64,000 nucleotides of DNA from a bacterium. GTDB taxonomy: Bacteria; Cyanobacteriota; Vampirovibrionia; Obscuribacterales; Obscuribacteraceae. Below the pieces are notes generated by a model. It saw only the letters and a list, made by a program, of their open reading frames with translations. It did not search any database and had not been told where the DNA came from. Location: positions 1 to 64,000 of the forward strand of contig WGMS01000023.1 of the NCBI GenBank assembly GCA_016124935.1, given 5' to 3'. Positions 16,480 through 26,547 of this stretch are shown piece by piece. A program made the position numbers and the translations under genes. The first letter of the stretch is position 1, and every line of letters begins with the position of its first letter.

Positions 16480-18522
16480 ATGTCAAAGGAAGAAGTTGGA
16501 TCTATGACCCCTAACGCTGAAGCAATTCCAAACGATCCGGATAACGAGGACAAGAGCTATGACGCCTCGGCGATAGACGTCCTCGAGGGTCTCGAGGCTG
16601 TCCGTAAGCGTCCCGGTATGTATATCGGCAGCACCGGTCCCAGGGGTCTTCACCACCTGGTCTGGGAGATAGTCGATAACGCTGTGGACGAAGCTCTGGC
16701 CGGTCATTGCGATACCATTCAGGTGAGCGTCAACGAAGATGGCTCGGTCACGGTTTCGGACAACGGCCGGGGGATTCCGGTGGACGTGGTCGAGAAAACA
16801 GGCAAAAGTGCCGTCGAGACAGTCTTCACCGTGCTCCATGCCGGCGGTAAGTTCGGCGGCGGCGGTTATAAAGTATCCGGCGGTCTGCACGGAGTGGGCG
16901 CTTCGGTGGTCAACGCCCTCTCTACCAAGCTGGAAGTGGAAGTCTCTCGAAACAAAAAGGTCTACCGACAGGTCTACGCTCGCGGTGTTTCGGAAGGGGG
17001 GCTCGATGTGGTCGGCACTTCCGACGCGTCCGGTACCAAAGTAACCTTCTGGCCGGATCCTGATATCTTCCACGACTACAACGAAGAAGGGGAGCGCATC
17101 AAAATACACTTCGACTGGAACACTTTGATAGGCCGCTTGCGCGAAATGGCTTTCTTGAACAAGGGCCTGAAAATGGTGGTCACCGACAAGCGCGGTAGCG
17201 AGGCCAAGCACGAAGAGTTTCATTATGAAGGTGGTATCGCCAGTTATGTCGAGTACATCAACGATACGCGCAACAGCTTGCACAAGCCGCCCATTTATTT
17301 CGAACAAGAGAAAGATGATGTCGTGATCGAGTGCGCACTGCAGTGGACCGATATGTTTCAAGAGTCGATCTACTCTTACGTGAATAATATCAACACCCAT
17401 GATGGTGGCACTCACCTCTCCGGTTTTCGAATCGCCCTGACCCGGGTTCTCAATCTATACGCCAAAAAGGCCGGCATCGTCAAAGAGAGCGAATCCAACT
17501 TCTCCGGAGAGGATGTCCGGGAAGGTCTGACTGCGATAATTTCGGTCAAGGTGACTGACCCTCAGTTCGAAGGTCAGACCAAAGAGAGGCTGGGCAACCG
17601 AGAAGTGCAGGGCATTGCCCAGACGGTGGTTTCCGAGGCTTTATCCGATTGGCTGGAGCTCAACCCGAAACCGGCCAAAGATATTGTCGGCAAAGCTCAG
17701 AGCGCCAAAGCCTCTAGAGAAGCTGCTCAGAAAGCAAGAAATCAGGTAAGGCGACAGTCCCAGCTCGAGAGCATGTCTTTGCCCGGCAAACTGGCGGATT
17801 GCTCTAACCGCGATCCGGAAAAATGCGAAGTCTACATAGTAGAAGGTGACTCCGCCGGTGGTAGCGCCAAGAAAGGCCGCAACCGAGAGTTTCAGGCGAT
17901 TCTTCCCCTGAGAGGAAAGATCCTCAACGTGGAAAGAGTGCAGCCCAGTAGAATATACGATAACGCTGAAGTCCAGGCGATGATCCAGGCTCTTGGCCTT
18001 TCGGTGAAAGAAGAAGAGGCCGAGGACGGTGGCAAAACCGCCGGATTATTGAGGCCCAATGCTCAGAATCTCGATCTTTCCAAGTTGCGCTACCATCGTA
18101 TCGTAATCATGACCGATGCCGATGTGGATGGCAGTCATATCCGTACTCTGTTGCTGACCTTCTTCTTCCGGTACGCCAGGCCCCTGGTGGAAAGAGGCTA
18201 TGTCTACATCGCACAGCCGCCACTATATAAGGTGAGCAAAGGCAAGCGTTCCGAGTACTGTTACAACGACGCCAAACTGGAAGCTCTCCTGGCAGAGTTC
18301 GGCGAGAAAGCTACGGTGCAGCGTTTCAAGGGTCTGGGCGAAATGATGCCGGAGCAACTCTGGAACACCACCATGAACCCCGACACACGCACCCTAAAGC
18401 GAGTCACCGTAGAGGACGCCTCCGAGGCGGACCATATCTTTGATTTGCTCATGGGAGAAGCCGTCGGACCGCGTCGTGAGTTCATCGAGAAACACGCTAC
18501 CTACGCGAATCTAGACCTCTAG
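16480..18522 (+). CDS. gyrB: DNA gyrase subunit B
   Basis: 680 residues from the ATG at 16480, chosen for AGAGGAAAC immediately upstream and agreement with the family start. The ATPase domain shows [20 protein letters not shown] and [25 protein letters not shown] is the ATP-sensing lysine loop. The TOPRIM domain has [20 protein letters not shown] at about 455 and [15 protein letters not shown] at about 545. The C-terminus ends with [19 protein letters not shown]. Gyrase introduces negative supercoils with GyrA. The DxxGSA-type features favour GyrB over ParE, though the paralogues are close. A phosphatidyltransferase gene follows by 13 bp. Confidence 0.94.
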   Translation: MSKEEVGSMTPNAEAIPNDPDNEDKSYDASAIDVLEGLEAVRKRPGMYIGSTGPRGLHHLVWEIVDNAVDEALAGHCDTIQVSVNEDGSVTVSDNGRGIPVDVVEKTGKSAVETVFTVLHAGGKFGGGGYKVSGGLHGVGASVVNALSTKLEVEVSRNKKVYRQVYARGVSEGGLDVVGTSDASGTKVTFWPDPDIFHDYNEEGERIKIHFDWNTLIGRLREMAFLNKGLKMVVTDKRGSEAKHEEFHYEGGIASYVEYINDTRNSLHKPPIYFEQEKDDVVIECALQWTDMFQESIYSYVNNINTHDGGTHLSGFRIALTRVLNLYAKKAGIVKESESNFSGEDVREGLTAIISVKVTDPQFEGQTKERLGNREVQGIAQTVVSEALSDWLELNPKPAKDIVGKAQSAKASREAAQKARNQVRRQSQLESMSLPGKLADCSNRDPEKCEVYIVEGDSAGGSAKKGRNREFQAILPLRGKILNVERVQPSRIYDNAEVQAMIQALGLSVKEEEAEDGGKTAGLLRPNAQNLDLSKLRYHRIVIMTDADVDGSHIRTLLLTFFFRYARPLVERGYVYIAQPPLYKVSKGKRSEYCYNDAKLEALLAEFGEKATVQRFKGLGEMMPEQLWNTTMNPDTRTLKRVTVEDASEADHIFDLLMGEAVGPRREFIEKHATYANLDL

Positions 18523-18535
18523 AACAGGGCAGGCA

Positions 18536-19180
18536 ATGAAAGCACCACCTTTCAACGTGGCGAATACTATCACGATATCACGGGTGGTGCTCGCTGTGGT
18601 GGTGCTGCTTTTCCTCTTCGGTGGAGCGTCCGCCGGCCCGGTCCCTGATGACAGAACGCTCTGGGCGGTGTTTTTTCTGACCATCTTTATCATCTGGGCC
18701 GACGGGCTGGACGGATTTTTTGCCAGGAAGTTCAATCAGTCTTCGAAGCTGGGCGGTATTCTGGATATAGCCGGCGACAGAGTGGTGGAGCTGGCTTACT
18801 GGATCGTTTTTGCCGCGCTTTCTTGGATCCCCGTATGGGTGCCGCTGCTTTTTCTAGTGCGCGGAACATTCGTCGACGCTATTCGCTCCCATGCCAGCGA
18901 GCAGGGTTACACCGCATTTGGTGAGAAGACGATGATGCAGTCTGCCATGGGTAAATTCCTGGTGGCTTCCAACTTCTCCCGATTCTCATACGCTGTGGCA
19001 AAGGCGCTCGCCTTCTGTCTGGTGGTTGCTGCCCACACAGCCCTTGGAAAAACCTACAATCTCGAGCCTGTGGCTCTATTTCTGGTTTATTTTTCTTGTG
19101 CTTTCTGTTTGATCCGGGGGCTGCCTGTGATCATCGAATCGAAGTCGCTCTTTCTTACTTCCACTCAACGCTGTTCGTAG
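18536..19180 (+). CDS. CDP-alcohol phosphatidyltransferase
   Basis: 214 residues with about six hydrophobic segments. The complete family signature D(x2)DG(x2)AR(x8)G(x3)D(x3)D is present at residues 56-81 (DGLDGFFAR then GGILDIAGD). Members use CDP-diacylglycerol and an alcohol such as glycerol phosphate, serine or inositol phosphate to make phospholipids in the inner membrane. The acceptor cannot be told from the sequence; PgsA-like function is a default guess. It follows gyrB by 13 bp, and its 3' end overlaps the convergent gene at 19155 by 26 bp. Confidence 0.88.
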   Translation: MKAPPFNVANTITISRVVLAVVVLLFLFGGASAGPVPDDRTLWAVFFLTIFIIWADGLDGFFARKFNQSSKLGGILDIAGDRVVELAYWIVFAALSWIPVWVPLLFLVRGTFVDAIRSHASEQGYTAFGEKTMMQSAMGKFLVASNFSRFSYAVAKALAFCLVVAAHTALGKTYNLEPVALFLVYFSCAFCLIRGLPVIIESKSLFLTSTQRCS

Positions 19181-20336
19181 GTTTGTTGTTCGAGTTCGAA
19201 TCGCTGTTGGGTCTGTCATTGCGTGGACCGGTCCAGCCTGCGTTCCCCCAGCCTTGATATTGCTTGGTCTTCGGTTTGGGGTTCGTGCCCCAGTCAGGCG
19301 CTTTCTCGGGTTTGTTCATATCCAGATCGCTTTTCTGTGGTGCCTGTCCCCAGAGGTTGGTGGAGCGGTTCTGATTGAACTGTCTGGGATTATGCCCCCA
19401 TTCTCTCGGGCTGTCGCCTTCGGCTATCTTGCCCTGGCGGGGTAGCTGCTCTATCTCGTTGCGTGGAACCGGCTTGCCTCCCACATACATCGTTCCTTTC
19501 GCTTCCTGATAGGTGCGGTTGTAGACAGGTGTCTGACTGCTCTGAGTGGCACTGGAAGTTGTGGTTCCAGTACTTCCGGTGCTTCCTGTACTTCTGGAGT
19601 TGCTGTTGAACCAATCCGGTCTTTTGACCTGTTGTCTTTGCGCGTCGGCTTCCAGGGCTCTTTTCTTGTTCCAGCTTTCTGTGGTGCTGCCGGTATACCA
19701 TTTGGGACCTTTGGTTTTCTTCTCGTCGCTCACCTCGGTATAAGGCTTATTAGGGGTAAAGCGGCCGCCGTTGTCGTAAGACTCTACCGGCCAGCCTCTC
19801 AAGTTCTCCACCTCGCGTTTGAGCTGAACAACCCTCATTCTGTACAGGGATTTCATCTTACTTATATCTTGCGCTTCGTAATTGTTTTTTCCGAATACCT
19901 GCTCGCTGAAGTTGATTAATCTATCCATCCAGCGCAGCTTATCTTTGGTGTCTTCAATCTGCAATTCGTTGACATGGGCCAGGGCTTCTTTGGTTGACAG
20001 TCCGCGCAGAGCCTGTTCCGGCGGCCTGACGAAATAGCTGGAGAGGAAGTTCTGGTGCTTGAGCATCTCTTTGGCTCGGCGTTTGGTGACCGGATCCAGG
20101 TTGGCCTGACCGTGAAGACTGCTCTCCGCCAGGCGCAGGGATTGCTCGAAATATTGCTTGGCACGCGGTCTGTCGCCTTTGTTCCATTCTCTCAAGCCGA
20201 GCTGGTCGTAGTAGTACCACTTCGGCCAGTCGCTGACAGAGCTTTTACCGGAGGATTTTGTCGGCTCAGCGGCTGAAACCGGTTCGGAAGCCACGATCAG
20301 GCTCAATGCCGCCATTAGAAATAGGCTGGATTTCAT
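19155..20336 (-). CDS. exported low-complexity protein of unknown function
   Basis: 393 residues. A signal peptide (MKSSLFLMAALSLIVAS, cleavage near SAAEP) is followed by a helical region of about 150 residues (YYYDQLGLREWNKGDRPRAK, RAKQYFEQSLRLAESS) that resembles one TPR-like unit, and then by a Gly/Ser/Thr/Asn/Gln/Trp-rich tail with repeats such as TGSTGSTGTTT and WGNAGWTGPRND. It is probably periplasmic or outer-membrane associated. Its ATG overlaps the stop of the glycosyltransferase gene (ATGA), so it is the last cistron of the lipopolysaccharide operon. I do not recognise the family. Confidence 0.75.
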   Translation of the reverse strand: MKSSLFLMAALSLIVASEPVSAAEPTKSSGKSSVSDWPKWYYYDQLGLREWNKGDRPRAKQYFEQSLRLAESSLHGQANLDPVTKRRAKEMLKHQNFLSSYFVRPPEQALRGLSTKEALAHVNELQIEDTKDKLRWMDRLINFSEQVFGKNNYEAQDISKMKSLYRMRVVQLKREVENLRGWPVESYDNGGRFTPNKPYTEVSDEKKTKGPKWYTGSTTESWNKKRALEADAQRQQVKRPDWFNSNSRSTGSTGSTGTTTSSATQSSQTPVYNRTYQEAKGTMYVGGKPVPRNEIEQLPRQGKIAEGDSPREWGHNPRQFNQNRSTNLWGQAPQKSDLDMNKPEKAPDWGTNPKPKTKQYQGWGNAGWTGPRNDRPNSDSNSNNKPTNSVEWK

Positions 20337-21412
20337 AACTCATCTCCTCCGGTTTTGCCGGACTTAATAATCTGGTTCTCTTTCAGGGCCGCTAGTATTG
20401 TCTCCGGCGAAAGTTCGGTCAGGCATTCCCTGTTTTGACAGGTTTTTTTGTAATTGCATGGTCGACAATCCAGGCTATTGTCGTAGATGGCCCGGGAATT
20501 GTTTCCGTAAGGAGCCCATCTTCCCGGGTCGGTCGGGCCGAACAGGGCGAAGGTCGGTACTCCTGTGGCGCAAGCGAGATGAGCCGGACCCGAGTCCACA
20601 CATATCGCCAGATCCATCTTCTGATACAAAGCCATACTTTCCCTGATGCTCAGTCCTCCTGCCATATTAACACTTTTGACCCCCGAAAGAGCAGCTATTT
20701 CAGAGTAAAGTGTTCTGTCCTGCCCCGCTCCGGTAAAGAAGGGCACAAAATTGTAATCTTCGTGCAGGCGCTTTATCAACTCGACCCAACCTTGCTTCGT
20801 ATACATTTTGTCGGGATGGGCGGCAGCGGCATGAATCAAGACTTTGGGGACATCGTCTTTCAGCTCCGGGACCTTCTCTTCGATCGAAGCTCTTTCGGCT
20901 TCTGAGATCCAGGCTTCCAGATGATCGTCGCGAATCTCTACTCCGGCTGCCCTTGCCACATCGAGAACCGATTGCACTTCATGCTCTTTTTCATTGAAAG
21001 GGACAGGGTGAGTGAGGATGATTGAGCGACCCTCGGTGGCATAACCGACCCGGTATCTGGCGCCGGTGGCCAGGGCAAGCAGGGCGGAAGACCAGGAGCG
21101 TTTGAGAACGAAAACCAGGTCGTAGTCTTCTTTTCTAAGATCAAGCGCATAGGACATAAAAGACCGTTTTTTGCCCTTGCCCTGTTCGTATTTATGGAAG
21201 CGGCTGGTGTCATAGACGATGAAGTTGTCTACATAAGGGCAACCGTCAAGGACTTCGCCGCTGGACGGTCCGACCAACATATCGATGCGCGCCTCATCTT
21301 TTGGATAGGCGTATCTGAGATTGCGCAGGAAAGGCACGGTGAGAATGGTATCACCCAGGAAGCGATATCGAATTACCAGTATTCTCTTGCCGGGCAGTTT
21401 GTCTATGACCAT
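20333..21412 (-). CDS. glycosyltransferase family 9 (heptosyltransferase-like)
   Basis: 359 residues from the ATG at 21412, preceded by GAGGA. A longer frame (21445) would overlap lpxK more. RILVIRYRFLGDTILTVPFL is the family 9 N-terminus, with ADP-sugar-type motifs KVLIHAAAAHPDKMYTKQGW and LAICVDSGPAHLACATGVPT, then FALFGPTDPGRWAPYG. Members add heptose or a similar sugar to the lipopolysaccharide core. The C-terminus has four Cys (DCRPCNYKKTCQNREC), common in this family. It overlaps lpxK by 10 bp and the next gene by 4 bp, so it belongs to the waaA-lpxK operon. Confidence 0.88.
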   Translation of the reverse strand: MVIDKLPGKRILVIRYRFLGDTILTVPFLRNLRYAYPKDEARIDMLVGPSSGEVLDGCPYVDNFIVYDTSRFHKYEQGKGKKRSFMSYALDLRKEDYDLVFVLKRSWSSALLALATGARYRVGYATEGRSIILTHPVPFNEKEHEVQSVLDVARAAGVEIRDDHLEAWISEAERASIEEKVPELKDDVPKVLIHAAAAHPDKMYTKQGWVELIKRLHEDYNFVPFFTGAGQDRTLYSEIAALSGVKSVNMAGGLSIRESMALYQKMDLAICVDSGPAHLACATGVPTFALFGPTDPGRWAPYGNNSRAIYDNSLDCRPCNYKKTCQNRECLTELSPETILAALKENQIIKSGKTGGDEL

Positions 21413-22467
21413 AAATCCTCGAAAGAAGGCGGTGCGCTCAACCACTGCGTACCGAGAACCACGGCGAAGGTTCTTCTTGCGATCTCCTCCTTCATATTGA
21501 GTCTGACAAGGTCTTTTTCGGTTGTGAGAATGAAGTCGGCTTCCGAGGCTCGAAGCCGGGCTTCGATGGTTTCCAGATCCGAGTCCGTGAACCAGTGGTG
21601 GTCTTCGAATTGCATACTGTCGGCGAGGGTGAGGTCTAATTTGAGCGTTTCCAAAGTGCTTAAAAAGGTCTCTGGTCTGGCAATGCCTGTCAGGGTGAGT
21701 ATTTTCGTTCCCCTGAGACTTTCAAGCTCAAGCTCTTCATAAAGTGAACGGAGTTTTGTCGGTCTGAATCGGCATAGATAGGCGGCGATTTCATTTTTTG
21801 TTGGGTTGGAAGCTTCCTGGACTAACTTTCGGATGCGGGAAAGATGAAGTTCATCGGGAGCTTCGGGCAGCTTGGTGATAATCAGATCGGTGGCGCGGTT
21901 TAGTCCCGATAATGGCTCCCTCAGTCTTCCTGCCGGAAGCACCGACTCATCTTCCAGGTTGTCGGAATAATCTATCAGAACCAGATTTCTGTCTCTCTCC
22001 AGTTTGACATGCTGATAGCCGTCGTCGAGAACCAGCACATCGCAGCCGAACTGCTCGACGGCGAGTTTGCCTGTCTCTATTCTGGATGAACCGGATATGA
22101 CTACGGCCCGGGGGCAGGACAATGCCATCAAATACGGTTCATCACCTGCCTCTTCACAGCTTACAAAAATCTCTGTGCCGTCGCTTACCACAACGTGACT
22201 TGCCTGAGACCGTCTTTTATATCCCCGGCTCAAAATCCCGACTTTGTGTCCTTCCTCTTCCAGTTTGTTAGCGATATCGATAGTGATCGGTGTTTTGCCT
22301 GTGCCACCGACAGTGATATTACCAACGCTTATAACCGGGACCGAAAGTTTTGTCGGTGTCAGGATTTTTTGATCGTATAGCCGCATCTTCAAAGAAGCGC
22401 CGATGCCGTAGAAGAAAGCCGCCGGTTTTAGAATCGTTCTGACTGTCTTTGATTCAGGTAGGTTCAT
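21403..22467 (-). CDS. lpxK: tetraacyldisaccharide 4'-kinase
   Basis: 354 residues. VPVISVGNITVGGTGKTPI carries the P-loop (GGTGKT at 54-59), which lies near the N-terminus as in LpxK. VLVLDDGYQHVKLERDRNLV, the DDGxQH motif, and ADFILTTEKDLVRL further support it. The enzyme phosphorylates the lipid A precursor at the 4' position at the inner membrane. Its ATG overlaps the stop of waaA (ATGA). Together they show that the organism makes a Kdo-lipid A outer membrane. Confidence 0.93.
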   Translation of the reverse strand: MNLPESKTVRTILKPAAFFYGIGASLKMRLYDQKILTPTKLSVPVISVGNITVGGTGKTPITIDIANKLEEEGHKVGILSRGYKRRSQASHVVVSDGTEIFVSCEEAGDEPYLMALSCPRAVVISGSSRIETGKLAVEQFGCDVLVLDDGYQHVKLERDRNLVLIDYSDNLEDESVLPAGRLREPLSGLNRATDLIITKLPEAPDELHLSRIRKLVQEASNPTKNEIAAYLCRFRPTKLRSLYEELELESLRGTKILTLTGIARPETFLSTLETLKLDLTLADSMQFEDHHWFTDSDLETIEARLRASEADFILTTEKDLVRLNMKEEIARRTFAVVLGTQWLSAPPSFEDLWS

Positions 22468-23768
22468 GGCGACTTTTCATAGACAGAGGCGATCATTCTA
22501 TATGCTCGTTCGACGGCACCTTGATTCTCTTTTAGCCAGGCTGCTCCTTTTTCTCCTATGCTTCTGGCTTTGTCTCTATCGAGATAGACCTCTTTGACCT
22601 GATTAATCAGGTTGTCGGCATCGCTCGCCATCAATAGAGCGCCACATTCGTTGAGAGCGTAAGCTATGTCTTTGGTTTTTTGAATATTAGGCCCGCAGCA
22701 GACAGGGACTCGGTACGCATAGGGCTCGGCTACATTGTGTCCGCCTACAGGAGCGATGGTGCCGCCGACGAAAGCGACGGATGCTAGAGAATAGAACTTC
22801 ACCAGTTGACCGAGACCATCGAGCAGATAGACCTCGTTCCCTTCTGCGCTGAAGCTCTCGCCTCTGGAAAAACGTTTGCATTTGAATCCGTGCTGTTCGA
22901 TGATGGTGGCGGCTCTTTCGAAGCGCTCCGGATGTCTCGGGGCGATGATCAGTTTAATCGCGTTTCTTCGGGCTGTCTCTTTGTTGGACATAGCTTGCAG
23001 CGCTTTGAGCACTTTCAGAACGGCTTCTTCTTCTCCCTCATGGGTCGAGCCGGCCACAATCACAAAATCATCAGAGCCGATATTCAGCGATGCCGCCAGA
23101 TCCGTCAACTCCGATTCCGGCAAAGGCTTCAGCCCATCCAGTTTGATATTGCCGAGTATTTCAGTGGTATCACTGCTGGCGCCTATTTTTGTGAATCTTT
23201 CATGCTCGTTCCTGGTCTGGACCCCAATCGCAGAGAATTTCTTGAGTAAGGGACCGAAGAAAAATCTCAGTCGGTGATACCATAAAAAGGACTTCGGCGA
23301 TATGCGCGCGTTTACCGAAAGTATAGGAATAGAGCGGCGCTCGCATTCTTCTATAAATCCCGGCCAGATCTCGGTTTCGACTATGATAGCCATTGCCGGA
23401 TCCAGGGCTTCGAACCATGGCGCCATACAGAACGGCAGATCGAAGGGAAAGTAAAAAATGGTGGCGATGTCGCCTGCCTTTTCCCGGGCGATACCCTGGC
23501 CGGTGGCTGTGGTGGTCGAGATCGCTATAGGCGTTGCCGGAAGCTCTTCTTTCAGCTTTTTGACCAGGGGATAGACCGCGTTGAACTCGCCTACAGAAAC
23601 AGCATGAATCCAAATGCAGCCCTTGTTTTCTGCGCGGCTCTCTTTTATTTCTCCTGGGACGAGGCCCAGCTTTTCGAAGATGCCGGCTCGAGTTTTCTTG
23701 CGCAGTAAAAATACTGGTCCTAAAAAGATCAGCGCTATCGCTAAACCGATTTGATAGATGAAGGTCAA
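22464..23768 (-). CDS. waaA: 3-deoxy-D-manno-octulosonic acid (Kdo) transferase
   Basis: 434 residues. An N-terminal transmembrane anchor (IYQIGLAIALIFLGPVFLL) is followed by CIWIHAVSVGEFNAVYPLV, PIAISTTTATGQGIA and FPFDLPFCMAPWFEALDP. The second Rossmann domain has VAGSTHEGEEE, APRHPER and the VAFVGGTIAPVGGHNVAEP motif, all WaaA hallmarks. It transfers Kdo from CMP-Kdo to lipid IVA. It is first in the operon waaA-lpxK-GT9-exported protein and lies 108 bp downstream of priA. Confidence 0.94.
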   Translation of the reverse strand: MTFIYQIGLAIALIFLGPVFLLRKKTRAGIFEKLGLVPGEIKESRAENKGCIWIHAVSVGEFNAVYPLVKKLKEELPATPIAISTTTATGQGIAREKAGDIATIFYFPFDLPFCMAPWFEALDPAMAIIVETEIWPGFIEECERRSIPILSVNARISPKSFLWYHRLRFFFGPLLKKFSAIGVQTRNEHERFTKIGASSDTTEILGNIKLDGLKPLPESELTDLAASLNIGSDDFVIVAGSTHEGEEEAVLKVLKALQAMSNKETARRNAIKLIIAPRHPERFERAATIIEQHGFKCKRFSRGESFSAEGNEVYLLDGLGQLVKFYSLASVAFVGGTIAPVGGHNVAEPYAYRVPVCCGPNIQKTKDIAYALNECGALLMASDADNLINQVKEVYLDRDKARSIGEKGAAWLKENQGAVERAYRMIASVYEKSP

Positions 23769-23876
23769 AATCTGGTGAACTCGATTCGGAAGCCTTCAAT
23801 TCTATAATGCCTTCCGACCCTGGTGGCTCTTCTATGAACCGCTTATATATGGGAACTTTCTCATGGGTGGCTAATT

Positions 23877-26516
23877 TTAGAGCAAGTCAAGAGCGTCGAC
23901 GTCTACGATCACCCTTACTTCCTGTCGGTTCTTTCTCGTTCTGAAAAATATCAGCAATCCATCGAAAAACTGGTCGAAGGCCGGACCGTCATCTTTTACT
24001 TTGATCAGAATGTGGTAGCGGAAGCTGCCTCTCAATCTTTCGATGATGCAGGGGGCAGGTCCGAGAATTTCGCAAGCCACAGGTTTTTCTGCGTTCGCCA
24101 CATAGTCTTTCAGTTCTTCGACGATAGAGGCGCATTCAACCTCGACCTCTTCGGCTTCCGGTCCGGAGACCACTACTCGCAAAATACGGCTGAAAGGCGG
24201 ATAGGAAAAGGTTTCACGGTTGGCCAGTTCGGTTTCGAAAAATGCCTCGAAATCATGCTTCCTGGCCCAGTCGAAAATCTGGAGTTCCGGGTTGTAAGTT
24301 TGAAAGATTACTTCGCCTTCTCTCACTCCTCTTCCGGCTCTGCCAGCCACCTGGCTGAGGAGCTGGTAACCTCTTTCGGTGCTTCTATAATCCGGCATAT
24401 TCAAAGAAGCGTCGGCGGCGAGCACGCCTACCAGGGTTACATTGGGCACATCCAGTCCCTTTGCAACCATCTGGGTACCGATTAGAATATCGGCTTCACC
24501 TCGATTGAATCGGTCGAGAACTCTTTTGAACTCTCCCCGCTTTGTGGTGACATCGCTGTCGAGGCGAACGGTAGAAGCCGCAGGAAACTGCTCGGCGATT
24601 GTCTCTTCCACTTTCTGGGTGCCAAGACCATATTCTTTCAGGAAGGGGCTCTGACATTCCGGGCACTGAATCGAGAGATTCTTACTGGTTCCGCAATGGT
24701 GACAAGCTAGAAATCCGCGCATACTTTTGGGGGTGCGGTCGATTTCGCTGATACCGGATACAGGGTCAGGCGCCGACAGCCTTTTGGCCATCGCTTTGTC
24801 CGTATACCTGTGAAAAACCAGAGATACGCTGCAGTTCTTGCATCTTGCCACATAGCCGCAAGCCCGGCAAAAAACATGGCTGGCATAGCCACGTCTGTTC
24901 ATGAGCAGGATGATCTGCTCTTTTTTAGTCAGCCTTTCTTCTATGGCTCTGGCCAGTTGTCTGGAGAAAATGGAGCGATTGCCGAGATTGAGCTCCTTTC
25001 TCATGTCCACCACATGCACCGCCGGCATCGCTTGTTTAAATACCCTCTCCGGCAGGCTGAGGATGCGACCGTCCCTGTTCGCTTGATGGTAGGAGACCAG
25101 GTCGGGAGTGGCGCTGCCCAAAATAATCAGAGCGCCTTCCCGTCGGGCTTTTTCCAGGGCGACGGCGCGGGCGTTGTAGCGCGGGCTCGGGCTGGTCTGC
25201 TTGTAGGAAGAGTCGTGCTCCTCATCGAGAATGATCAAAGCCAGATCTTTGAGGTCCGCCAGCACTGCCGAGCGCGCTCCTAATAAAACTCTAGCGGAGC
25301 CTGTCTTCAATCGTCTCCAGGTATCCAGTCTCTCTCCGGGACTGATGGCACTGTGCCAGATGGCGACGGTGTCTCCGAAGCGCGAAACCAGAAGACTGGC
25401 CAGCTGAGGGGTCAGGCTTATCTCGGGCACCAGAATCAGGGCGCTCATATTCGCCGCCAGAACCTGTTCGACCAGTCTTAGATAGACCTCGGTCTTGCCA
25501 GAACCTGTAACGCCATGGAGCAGCCAGGGCTTTACCGGATCTGCGGCCGGGGTATGCTCCCTGTCCTTTTTCGCCTGCAGTAGCTCGGAGAGTTCATTCG
25601 AGAGAACCTCCAGGCAATGACTCTGGGCTTCGGTCAGCCTAAGGGTTTCGCGTTCGGGCTGTTTTCGCTCCAGCTTGATAGAGGGCAGGGGGTCTCTGAT
25701 GACCTCGACTTCCTCCTGTTTGAGAATGCCTGATTGTGAGAGCTTTGATAGAGTTGCGTGGGTGGTTTTTGCTTTTTCAATCAGTTCTTTCTGGGCTAGA
25801 GAGCCGCCTTCATCCTCCAGAATCTTCACTATCTCTTTTTGTCTTTTGGTCTCGGGCGGAATTTCGCCGGGGCTTATTCTAATAAAGGTCTTGGCCTTCA
25901 TCTGGCTGCCGCCATCGGTAAGGATTTCAATCAGTCCTTCGTTTTTGAGACTGCTTATCTCTTTGTAGAAAACAGCCTGGCTGGCTCCTGTAAGTTTCAA
26001 AAAACGCTGCTTCAGGGCGGAGAATGAGAGCTCTCGGGCTTCCTCTCCGGATTTCAAAAGGGATAGCAGACGGCATCTCTGGGCGCTCTGGATGGCAGCG
26101 GGAAGGGATAGTCCCAGGGCGCTGAGCCGGATGCGTCTTTTCAAGCGCGGGGCAAGAAAGGAGGGCAGAGCCGCGGCGATAACATCGGCGAGACTGGCGC
26201 AGGAAGTAAATGCAAGCCAGTTGAGGAAATCTATATAACGGTCATCGAATAAGGGAATGCCATCTATCACTTCGCTTATGTTTCTGACCCGTTTTACCTC
26301 TTTGAGCTCTTCCGGGGCCTCGTCGGAGATTGATACCACATAACCACCAATGGAATTCTGGTTCCCGAAAGGCACCAATACTTGAGAGCCGATATAGACC
26401 TCGTCCCACAGGTGTTCGGGAATTTTGTAGGCGAAAAGCCTGTCTCGAAGCTCCCGGGCTTCGATATCCAGGGCTACGTTGGCGTATTTGAAAAGAGACG
26501 TGGACGGGGATGGCAT
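23877..26516 (-). CDS. priA: primosomal protein N' (replication restart helicase)
   Basis: 879 residues, somewhat longer than the E. coli protein (732). The N-terminal DNA-binding domain ends with PAAIQSAQ-type helices. A winged-helix-like segment follows (about 165-285). The helicase has Walker A GVTGSGKTEVYL at about 334 and DEEHDSSYK at about 428, then NRRGYASHVFC and the zinc motifs CRACGYVARCKNC and CHHCGTSKNLSIQCPEC (about 556-610). The C-terminus contains QMVAKGLDVPNVTLVGV and QVAGRAGRG. PriA unwinds stalled forks and starts primosome assembly. Confidence 0.95.
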   Translation of the reverse strand: MPSPSTSLFKYANVALDIEARELRDRLFAYKIPEHLWDEVYIGSQVLVPFGNQNSIGGYVVSISDEAPEELKEVKRVRNISEVIDGIPLFDDRYIDFLNWLAFTSCASLADVIAAALPSFLAPRLKRRIRLSALGLSLPAAIQSAQRCRLLSLLKSGEEARELSFSALKQRFLKLTGASQAVFYKEISSLKNEGLIEILTDGGSQMKAKTFIRISPGEIPPETKRQKEIVKILEDEGGSLAQKELIEKAKTTHATLSKLSQSGILKQEEVEVIRDPLPSIKLERKQPERETLRLTEAQSHCLEVLSNELSELLQAKKDREHTPAADPVKPWLLHGVTGSGKTEVYLRLVEQVLAANMSALILVPEISLTPQLASLLVSRFGDTVAIWHSAISPGERLDTWRRLKTGSARVLLGARSAVLADLKDLALIILDEEHDSSYKQTSPSPRYNARAVALEKARREGALIILGSATPDLVSYHQANRDGRILSLPERVFKQAMPAVHVVDMRKELNLGNRSIFSRQLARAIEERLTKKEQIILLMNRRGYASHVFCRACGYVARCKNCSVSLVFHRYTDKAMAKRLSAPDPVSGISEIDRTPKSMRGFLACHHCGTSKNLSIQCPECQSPFLKEYGLGTQKVEETIAEQFPAASTVRLDSDVTTKRGEFKRVLDRFNRGEADILIGTQMVAKGLDVPNVTLVGVLAADASLNMPDYRSTERGYQLLSQVAGRAGRGVREGEVIFQTYNPELQIFDWARKHDFEAFFETELANRETFSYPPFSRILRVVVSGPEAEEVEVECASIVEELKDYVANAEKPVACEILGPAPCIIERLRGSFRYHILIKVKDDGPAFDQFFDGLLIFFRTRKNRQEVRVIVDVDALDLL

Positions 26517-26547
26517 GAAATAAATATAGTAAAAGCCGTCCGGATTT

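Noticed and set aside
16483..17415. 310-codon minus-strand frame opposite gyrB
   Set aside because: Shadow of the well-conserved gyrB reading frame.
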